A DNA stretch of 64,000 nucleotides from Streptomyces sp. WAC05374 (GTDB lineage Bacteria; Actinomycetota; Actinomycetes; Streptomycetales; Streptomycetaceae), in contig NZ_SMNQ01000011.1 in the NCBI RefSeq assembly GCF_004353505.1, positions 157,354-221,353 of the forward strand, read 5' to 3'. The position numbers were made by a program, and so were the translations under genes. The notes beneath the pieces were generated by a model. The model was not told the origin of the DNA and searched no databases. It saw only the letters and a list, made by a program, of their open reading frames with translations. Positions 9,075 to 15,143 of the stretch are shown one piece after another; position 1 is the stretch's first letter; every line of letters starts with the position of its first letter.

Positions 9075-9109
9075 TCCGGCCCGTCGCCCCGCCCGGGTGA
9101 CGGGCCGGA
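9075..9109 (+). terminator. Stem-loop terminator between convergent genes
   Basis: Perfect 11-bp inverted repeat TCCGGCCCGTC / GACGGGCCGGA with a 13-nt loop, just after the secreted-protein gene and just before the 3' end of the nucleotidyltransferase gene. There is no T-run, as is common in Streptomyces. It could act in both directions. Confidence 0.65.
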
Positions 9110-9115
9110 GCCGTC

Positions 9116-9913
9116 TCAGGAGCGGGGCGCCTTCACGCCGTGCACCGCCCGGTACTCGGCCGCGAGCCACTGCCCGAGGTCCTCGATCAGCTCGTCCAGC
9201 ACGGCCGGGTCCGCGCCCGCCCCCGCGCGCCCCACCGCCACGGCCGTCCGCATCTGCCCGGCCCGCCCGGGGTAGTAGCCGCCGAACGCTCCGGCCATCG
9301 CGTCCAGGTCGCTCGTCCAGTCGCCCCAGCGCGGCATCACCAGCGTGAATCCGGTACGGACCAGATGGCGGCCGACGTGCCGGGCCAGCCGTCGGCGCTC
9401 CCCGTCCGTCGTGGCCCCGGCCGCCCGCTCGCGCCAGCGCGGCAGCAGCAGCGCGAGGTCGCCGTTGGTCTCCCGGGCCAGCAGCGAGGTCGGCCGGTAG
9501 CGCGGCAGCCGGCCGGCGAGGTCCTCACCCAGCAGCGGGGTGCACAGGCAGGCGACGAAGAACCCGAGGTCGTACCGCTCCCGCTCGCTCAGCAGCGTGG
9601 GCACGCCGAACAGCAGCGCCCCCACGCCGTCGATCTGCGGAAAGCGGTGGTCGAGCTCCGCCGCCAGGTCCGCCACCGCGGCCCGCTCACCCTCCGCCGG
9701 CTCGCCGCGCAGCGCGATCAGCAGGTCCAGGTCCGAGACGCCGGGCGTGGCGGTGCCGCGCGGAATGCTGCCGTACAGATAGGCGCTGTGGAGTCGCGTG
9801 GGCCCGAACACCTCCCCGATCCGCGCCCGCGCGGCGTCGACCACCGGCACGAACACCTCCGGTACGTACGCGAGCGCGCCCTCCCGGGCGAGGGTCCCGT
9901 CCTCGTTCAGCAT
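9116..9913 (-). CDS. Nucleotidyltransferase-fold protein
   Basis: 265 aa. The Pol-beta-type nucleotidyltransferase signature is clear: YGSIPRGTATPGVSDLDLLI, i.e. GS followed by a DxD pair (D-L-D), with a likely third acidic residue later. The rest is mostly helical, as in aminoglycoside (aadA/kanamycin) nucleotidyltransferases and MNT-type proteins. The ATG at 9913 is taken because the sequence upstream does not look coding. Whether it modifies an antibiotic, a protein or tRNA cannot be told; no HEPN partner is adjacent, which argues against a HEPN/MNT toxin pair. Confidence 0.8.
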   Translation of the reverse strand: MLNEDGTLAREGALAYVPEVFVPVVDAARARIGEVFGPTRLHSAYLYGSIPRGTATPGVSDLDLLIALRGEPAEGERAAVADLAAELDHRFPQIDGVGALLFGVPTLLSERERYDLGFFVACLCTPLLGEDLAGRLPRYRPTSLLARETNGDLALLLPRWRERAAGATTDGERRRLARHVGRHLVRTGFTLVMPRWGDWTSDLDAMAGAFGGYYPGRAGQMRTAVAVGRAGAGADPAVLDELIEDLGQWLAAEYRAVHGVKAPRS

Positions 9914-9968
9914 GCGCCCCACTCTCCCCGCTCCGGTCCTCGGGCATGTTCCGGCCGCCCCGGACTGG

Positions 9969-10472
9969 TCACTCCAGCCAGACGAGCACGGCGTCACCGG
10001 CGTCCGCCGCCGCGCGGAGGAACGCAGCCAGCGCCTGGTAGTGGCTGGTCACGTAGTCGAGCGACTCCCCGCGCTCCCACACGACGACGGGATAGATCCC
10101 GGCCTCGGCGAGGTCCGCCGGGCCGACGCCCACGACAAGGGCCTCGTGAGGTGTGGCGGCGAGGGCTTCCGCGGCGGCGCGCACGCGTTCCGGGCCGAGG
10201 TAGCGGGGCGGCCCGTAACCCCAGTCGTCGGCCCCGGGGAGCTGCTCCTCACCGTGCACGATGTCGACGGGGAAGCCGATGCGATCCAGCAGGAAGCCGA
10301 GCGCGTGCCACGTCTTCTCGATGTCGTGGCAGCGCGCTTCCGGTACCGGGGGAGACGTGTCCCCCTCCGCCTCGATCAGCTCGTCGACGAACCGCCGGGC
10401 CCAGTCGGGATCGCGGATCGCGCGATCGAGTTCGGCGGGGGTCAGGCGGGCGTACTCGCCGATCATGCTCAT
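9969..10472 (-). CDS. DUF1877 (YfbM-like) family protein
   Basis: 167 aa, cytoplasmic. It matches the YfbM/DUF1877 layout: N-terminal MIGEYARLTPAEL, a central KTWHALGFLLD segment followed by the GYGPPRYLGPERV motif, and a C-terminal YVTSHYQALAAFLRAAADAGDAVL. Function unknown in the family. ATG at 10472; a second ATG two codons later (10466) is equally possible, and no strong RBS is seen. It is in the same direction as the nucleotidyltransferase gene 55 bp downstream. Confidence 0.78.
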   Translation of the reverse strand: MSMIGEYARLTPAELDRAIRDPDWARRFVDELIEAEGDTSPPVPEARCHDIEKTWHALGFLLDRIGFPVDIVHGEEQLPGADDWGYGPPRYLGPERVRAAAEALAATPHEALVVGVGPADLAEAGIYPVVVWERGESLDYVTSHYQALAAFLRAAADAGDAVLVWLE

Positions 10473-10555
10473 GGCCGGATGCTAAGCGCGGGCACTGACA
10501 ACCGGGCCGGCGGAGGGGGCTCCTGGGTCCGGGGCGCCGCGCACGACCCGTTGAT

Positions 10556-10569
10556 CGCTCAGAGCGAAC
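10556..10569 (-). promoter_or_regulatory. ClgR-type binding site upstream of lon
   Basis: On the minus strand this reads GTTCGC-TCTGA-GCG, an exact match to the GTTCGC-N5-GCG motif reported for the Streptomyces ClgR activator of clp and lon genes (motif recalled from the literature). It lies 74 bp upstream of the lon start and 31 bp upstream of the HAIR-like repeat. Confidence 0.75.
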
Positions 10570-10600
10570 AAGGTCGGGGAACACCGGGGCTGTCATAAGC

Positions 10601-10621
10601 ATTGAGTGTGTACAGCTCAAC
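10601..10621 (+). promoter_or_regulatory. HAIR-like inverted repeat (HspR operator) upstream of lon
   Basis: ATTGAGT-GTGTACA-GCTCAAC: near-perfect match to the HspR-associated inverted repeat CTTGAGT-N7-ACTCAAG. HspR is known to repress lon in Streptomyces. The site is 21 bp from the lon ATG, where it would overlap the promoter or the start of the transcript. Confidence 0.8.
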
Positions 10622-10642
10622 TTGACTGCCGAAGGGGAGATC

Positions 10643-13063
10643 ATGGCTTCGACGTCCACACCGCTCACCCTGCCCGTGCTGCCGCTCGACGACGAGGTCG
10701 TGCTGCCCGGAATGGTGGTGCCGCTGGACCTGTCCGACACCGAGGTCCGTGCCGCGGTGGAGGCCGCCCAGGCAGCCGCCCGGTCCTCCGGGACGCAAGG
10801 GGGCAAGCCCAAGGTCCTGCTGGTGCCGCGCATTGACGGGACGTACGCGGGGATCGGTGTCCTCGGCACCGTCGAACAGGTCGGGCGGCTCTCCGACGGC
10901 GACCCCGGCGCGCTCATCCGCGGCCGTGGCCGCGTCAAGATCGGCGCCGGTACGACCGGTCCCGGCGCCGCCCTGTGGGTCGAGGGCGTCGTCGTCGAGG
11001 AGTCGGTGCCCGACCCGCTGCCCGGCGCGGTCGCCGAACTCGTCAAGGAGTACAAGGCGCTGGCCACGAGCTGGCTCAAGAAGCGCGGCGCCTGGCAGGT
11101 CGTGGACCGCGTCCAGCAGATCGACGGCGTCTCCGCCCTCGCCGACAACTCCGGCTACTCGCCCTTCCTGACGGTCGCCCAGAAGGTCGAGCTGCTGGAG
11201 ACCGAGGACCCGGTCGCCCGCCTCAGGCTCGCCACCGAGCAGCTTCGCGACCACCTCGCCGAGCAGGACGTGGCCGAGTCCATCGCCAAGGACGTCCAGG
11301 AGGGCGTGGACAAGCAGCAGCGGGAGTTCCTGCTGCGCCGTCAGCTCGAAGCCGTCCGCAAGGAGCTGCGCGAGCTCAACGGCGAGAAGGAGGGCGAGGA
11401 GTCCGACGACTACCGCGCCCGCGTCGAGGCCGCCGACCTGCCCGAGAAGGTGCGCGAGGCCGCCCTCAAGGAGGTCGACAAGCTGGAGCGGTCCAGCGAC
11501 CAGAACCCGGAGACGGCCTGGATCCGCACCTGGCTCGACACGGTGCTGGACATGCCGTGGAACGAGCGCACCGAGGACAGTTACGACATCAAGGGCGCCA
11601 AGGAGGTCCTGGACGCCGAGCACGCCGGCCTGGAGGACGTGAAGGAGCGCATCACCGAGTACCTGGCCGTGCGCAAGCGGCGCTCCGACCGGGGCCTGGG
11701 CGTCGTGGGCGGGCGGCGCGGCGGCGCGGTTCTGGCGCTGGTCGGCCCGCCCGGCGTCGGCAAGACGTCACTGGGCGAGTCGGTCGCGCACGCGATGGGG
11801 CGGAAGTTCGTGCGGGTCGCCCTCGGCGGCGTACGCGACGAGGCCGAGATCCGGGGCCACCGGCGCACCTACGTCGGTGCGATGCCCGGCCGGATCGTGC
11901 GGGCCGTCAAGGAGGCCGGGTCCATGAACCCGGTGGTCCTGCTCGACGAGATCGACAAGGTCGGCTCCGACTTCCGGGGCGACCCGGCGGCCGCGCTGCT
12001 GGAGGTCCTCGACCCGGCGCAGAACCACACCTTCCGCGACCACTACCTGGAAGTGGAACTCGACCTGTCCGACGTGGTCTTCCTCGCCACCGCCAATGTG
12101 CTGGAGGCCATCCCCGAGGCCCTGCTCGACCGCATGGAGCTGGTCCGCCTCGACGGCTACACCGAGGACGAGAAGGTCGTCATCGCCCGCGACCACCTCG
12201 TGCCGCGCCAGCTCGAGAGGGCGGGCCTGGAGAGCGGCGAGGTGACGCTGGACGAGTCGGCGCTGCGCAAACTGGCGGGCGAGTACACCCGCGAGGCGGG
12301 CGTCCGGAACCTGGAGCGGTCGATCGCCCGGCTGCTGCGGAAGGTCGCCGCCAAGCACGAACTGGGCGACCAGGAACTGCCCTTCACCATCGGCGAGGAC
12401 GACCTGCGCGGGCTGATCGGGCGCCCGCACCACGTGCCCGAGTCCGCCCAGGACCCGGCCGAGCGGCGCACCGCCGTGCCCGGTGTCGCCACCGGTCTCG
12501 CGGTCACCGGCGCGGGCGGCGACGTGCTGTTCGTGGAGGCGTCGCTGGCCGACCCGGAGACCGGCGCGGCGGGGCTGACGCTGACCGGTCAGCTCGGTGA
12601 CGTCATGAAGGAGTCCGCGCAGATCGCCCTGAGCTTCCTGCGCTCCCACGGCGCCGAACTGGAGCTGCCCGTCACCGGCCTGAAGGACCGGGGCGTGCAC
12701 ATCCACTTCCCGGCGGGCGCGGTGCCCAAGGACGGTCCGAGCGCGGGCATCACCATGACGACCGCGCTGGCGTCGCTGCTGTCGGGGCGGCTGGTCCGTA
12801 CGGACGTGGCGATGACCGGCGAGGTGTCGCTGACCGGGCGGGTGCTGCCGATCGGCGGCGTCAAGCAGAAGCTGCTGGCCGCGCACCGGGCGGGCATCAC
12901 CACCGTCGTGATCCCCAAGCGGAACGAGGCGGACCTGGACGACGTCCCGGCCGAGATCCTCGACAAGCTGGAGGTCCACCCGGTCACCGACGTCCGCCAG
13001 GTCCTGGAGCTCGCCCTGGCCCCGGCGACCACGACCGCCTCCGCCGAACCCCTGGCGGCGTGA
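10643..13063 (+). CDS. lon: ATP-dependent Lon protease
   Basis: 806 aa. N-terminal LON substrate domain (about 1-200), coiled middle region, AAA+ module with Walker A GPPGVGKTS (K374) and Walker B VVLLDEIDK, and a C-terminal protease domain with catalytic Ser700 in KDGPSAG and Lys743 in GGVKQK. Length is typical. The ATG at 10643 follows GGGGAG at good spacing; a TTG seven codons earlier is in frame but lies next to the operator. It degrades misfolded and regulatory proteins. The HAIR and ClgR boxes upstream predict HspR repression and ClgR activation. Confidence 0.97.
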   Translation: MASTSTPLTLPVLPLDDEVVLPGMVVPLDLSDTEVRAAVEAAQAAARSSGTQGGKPKVLLVPRIDGTYAGIGVLGTVEQVGRLSDGDPGALIRGRGRVKIGAGTTGPGAALWVEGVVVEESVPDPLPGAVAELVKEYKALATSWLKKRGAWQVVDRVQQIDGVSALADNSGYSPFLTVAQKVELLETEDPVARLRLATEQLRDHLAEQDVAESIAKDVQEGVDKQQREFLLRRQLEAVRKELRELNGEKEGEESDDYRARVEAADLPEKVREAALKEVDKLERSSDQNPETAWIRTWLDTVLDMPWNERTEDSYDIKGAKEVLDAEHAGLEDVKERITEYLAVRKRRSDRGLGVVGGRRGGAVLALVGPPGVGKTSLGESVAHAMGRKFVRVALGGVRDEAEIRGHRRTYVGAMPGRIVRAVKEAGSMNPVVLLDEIDKVGSDFRGDPAAALLEVLDPAQNHTFRDHYLEVELDLSDVVFLATANVLEAIPEALLDRMELVRLDGYTEDEKVVIARDHLVPRQLERAGLESGEVTLDESALRKLAGEYTREAGVRNLERSIARLLRKVAAKHELGDQELPFTIGEDDLRGLIGRPHHVPESAQDPAERRTAVPGVATGLAVTGAGGDVLFVEASLADPETGAAGLTLTGQLGDVMKESAQIALSFLRSHGAELELPVTGLKDRGVHIHFPAGAVPKDGPSAGITMTTALASLLSGRLVRTDVAMTGEVSLTGRVLPIGGVKQKLLAAHRAGITTVVIPKRNEADLDDVPAEILDKLEVHPVTDVRQVLELALAPATTTASAEPLAA

Positions 13064-13069
13064 CCCGCC

Positions 13070-13104
13070 CGCCGGGCCGGGCCCCCGCGGCCCGGCCCGG
13101 CGGC
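13070..13104 (+). terminator. Stem-loop terminator after lon
   Basis: A 15-bp perfect GC stem (arms 13070-13084 and 13090-13104) with a 5-nt loop, 7 bp past the lon stop and facing the convergent V8-like protease gene. No T-run. Confidence 0.7.
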
Positions 13105-13121
13105 CTGTCAGGGGGGCGCCG

Positions 13122-13919
13122 TCACGCGCCGGAGAGCTTCACCGCCCGGTCGTACAGCGCCCGCGTCCTCGCGTCGAAGAGCACCGCCGTCGACTCCGTG
13201 TCCGTCTCCCCGCCGCTCAGGACGCCGATGAGGCGACCGTCCGCCAGCCACGGGCTGCCGCTCGTGCCGTCGTGGAAGCCGCCGCACTCCATCACCATCG
13301 AGCCGGCCAGGTCCGGGTTCCGGGCGGTGTCCGTGGTGCAGGAGATGGGGCCGTCGGCCGGATTGTGGTCCTTGTTCGGGTAGCCGGTCACCGTCACCCG
13401 CCGCCCGGGGCCGGACGCCCAGTCCGGCCGCGCCGCGCCCACCACCCGCTGCACCTGCCGGCCCCGGCCGTCCGGTTCCATCGTGAGGAAGGCATAGTCG
13501 TGGGCGTCCGCGTCGTCCCCGGCGGCCTTCCACGCGTCGGCCACCTGGACGGTGCGGACCTTCCACGTCCCGTGCGGGGCGGAGCCCCCGCGGTAACCGG
13601 GCGCGAAGGAGAAGTCCGCGGCGGCGGCCCCGTCCGCGTACACGCAGTGCGCGGCGGTCGCGACGACGTTGCCCCCCGGGCTGTCCACCACGCTCGCCGT
13701 GCACCAGTGGCCGTCCCCGTCGAGGAGCACCCCCACCCAGGGCAGCCCGGCGGACGGCTCGGCCGAGCGCTGCGGCGCTGCGGGGGCCGCCGAGGACGCC
13801 GCGGCGGCCGGGCCGTCGGCCACCGCTTCCGGGCGCGGCGCGGAGTGCGACGGCCCCCCGCACGCGGTGGCGGCGATCAGGACGGCGACGACCCACGGCA
13901 ACGGCTTCGTGCAGCGCAT
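13122..13919 (-). CDS. Secreted trypsin-like (V8/Glu-endopeptidase type) serine protease, probable lipoprotein
   Basis: 265 aa. N-terminal hydrophobic segment ending in a lipobox-like ATAC, then a Ser/Ala/Pro-rich linker (about 25-60). Chymotrypsin-fold catalytic triad is visible: His in TAAHC, Asp in HDYAFL, Ser in GTSGSPW. Cys near the His suggests a disulfide. The ATG at 13919 is preferred because AAGG lies 9 nt upstream; the ATG at 13928 would put that site adjacent to the start codon. It sits between lon and a transcriptional regulator gene in the secreted-hydrolase block. Confidence 0.85.
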   Translation of the reverse strand: MRCTKPLPWVVAVLIAATACGGPSHSAPRPEAVADGPAAAASSAAPAAPQRSAEPSAGLPWVGVLLDGDGHWCTASVVDSPGGNVVATAAHCVYADGAAAADFSFAPGYRGGSAPHGTWKVRTVQVADAWKAAGDDADAHDYAFLTMEPDGRGRQVQRVVGAARPDWASGPGRRVTVTGYPNKDHNPADGPISCTTDTARNPDLAGSMVMECGGFHDGTSGSPWLADGRLIGVLSGGETDTESTAVLFDARTRALYDRAVKLSGA

Positions 13920-13950
13920 GGGGCCCATCCTTGCCCATCACGCGGACGGC

Positions 13951-14994
13951 TCAGTCATCCAGCCATCCCCGCGACGACGCCTGCGCCCCCGCCTGGAACC
14001 GCGTCCGGGCGTCCAGCGACTCCAGCAGCCGGCTGATCCGCCGCCGTGCCGTGTGCACGTGCACGCCCAGCCGCCGGGCGATGGCCTCGTCCTTGAGCCC
14101 CGCCGCCAGCAGCGCCAGCAACTCGCGCTGCGGCCCCGCCGGCGCCCCCGCCCCGCTCCCCACCGGCCCGTGCGGCGCCCCCGCCCCGCGCTCCTCCGCC
14201 GGGCCGTGCGGCGCCCCCGCCCCGCGCTCCTCCGCCGGGCCGGGCGGTTCGGCCCGCTCCCACACCGCCTCGAACAGCGGCAGCAGCGCCCCGCACAGCA
14301 GGCCGTCGCCGATCACGAGCGCGGACGCCCGCGGACCGGCGGCGTCCACCGGCGGCAGCAGCGTGACGCGCCGGTCCACCGCGACCAGCCGCGCCGGGAC
14401 GCCCCCGGCGACCCGTACCCGCAGCCCGCGCCCCACCAGGCCGGTCAGCGCCCGCATCCGCCCCCGGTCCGCGAGCCCGGCCCGGTCCAGCACCGCGCGC
14501 ACCTCCACGCCCCGGGCCAGCAGCGACCCGACGTCCAGCGCGGTGAACGGCGGCCGGTCCAGGACGAGGACCTCCCGCTCGGCGCCCTCCAGCAGCCGCC
14601 CGGCCCGCTCGGCGATGGCCCGGCGCCCCGTCACCACCTCGACGCGCTCACCGTCCGGCGCGCCCGCGTCCCCCGCGAGCCGGTCGGCCGCCATCCGTAA
14701 CCGGGCCAGCTCCGCCGACTTCTGGTGCAGTTCCGCCTGGCGCCGGTGGATGAGCCCGCGGATGGCGGCGGCCGGCGCGGCCGGGTGCGGCAGCGCGCCC
14801 TCGTGGCACGGATCGGGAGGCCGGGCGAAGCCGTGCTCGACGAGCCGGTCCAGCGCCGTGTCCAGCCGCTCGCGCGGCAGGCCAAGGAGCCGTGCCAACT
14901 CGTCCGCCCCGTCCGCCTGTTCCTTCAGCAGCGCCTCGTAGGCGCGCTCCTCGGTCCTGCCCAGGCCGAGAGTGGTCAGTTCTCCCTGGATCAT
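13951..14994 (-). CDS. TrmB/LuxR-type transcriptional regulator with a TTA codon
   Basis: 347 aa. N-terminal winged-helix of TrmB type (about 1-75: LGLGRTEERAYEALL), a phospholipase-D-like middle region (about 105-255) and a C-terminal LuxR HTH (about 280-330: ELLALLAAGLKDEAIARRLGVHVHTA). Leu99 is encoded by TTA (14700-14698), the only in-frame TTA I found in the window, so translation should depend on the bldA tRNA. A 36-bp perfect tandem duplication encodes two copies of GPAEERGAGAPH in the linker before the HTH. It is divergent from the M4 metallopeptidase gene and probably controls it. ATG at 14994 was chosen as conserved start. Confidence 0.88.
   Translation of the reverse strand: MIQGELTTLGLGRTEERAYEALLKEQADGADELARLLGLPRERLDTALDRLVEHGFARPPDPCHEGALPHPAAPAAAIRGLIHRRQAELHQKSAELARLRMAADRLAGDAGAPDGERVEVVTGRRAIAERAGRLLEGAEREVLVLDRPPFTALDVGSLLARGVEVRAVLDRAGLADRGRMRALTGLVGRGLRVRVAGGVPARLVAVDRRVTLLPPVDAAGPRASALVIGDGLLCGALLPLFEAVWERAEPPGPAEERGAGAPHGPAEERGAGAPHGPVGSGAGAPAGPQRELLALLAAGLKDEAIARRLGVHVHTARRRISRLLESLDARTRFQAGAQASSRGWLDD
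14168..14239 (-). repeat. 36-bp tandem duplication inside the TrmB/LuxR regulator
   Basis: Two identical, adjacent 36-bp copies (14168-14203 and 14204-14239), in frame, each coding for 12 residues of a Gly/Ala/Pro-rich interdomain linker. Copy number is likely to vary between strains. Confidence 0.9.
14698..14700 (-). other. TTA leucine codon (bldA-dependent)
   Basis: Codon 99 of the regulator at 13951-14994 reads TTA (TAA on the plus strand). TTA codons in Streptomyces need the bldA-encoded tRNA, which is abundant mainly late in growth. Confidence 0.9.
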
Positions 14995-15024
14995 GCGTCG
15001 GATTCTCACTCCGCCTTCACAGGC

Positions 15025-15036
15025 CACACAAGTGTG
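15025..15036. promoter_or_regulatory. Palindrome CACAC-AA-GTGTG in divergent promoter region
   Basis: Perfect 5-2-5 inverted repeat in the 149-bp space between the TrmB/LuxR regulator and the M4 metallopeptidase. A second palindrome, CATGGCCATG, is at 15092-15101. Either is a reasonable operator for the adjacent regulator. Confidence 0.4.
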
Positions 15037-15143
15037 CGTGTCCACTTCTCAACCCCCCGCATCCGTTGCCGCGTTGCCGGGGCGCGGCTTGCATGGCCAT
15101 GACCACCTGAACGGCTGACCAGCACGTGGGAGGGGTACGGACT

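Noticed and set aside
13108..13941. 277-codon minus-strand frame overlapping the V8-like protease
   Set aside because: Shifted frame of the same DNA with Arg/Gly-rich output; the triad is only in the 13122-13919 frame.
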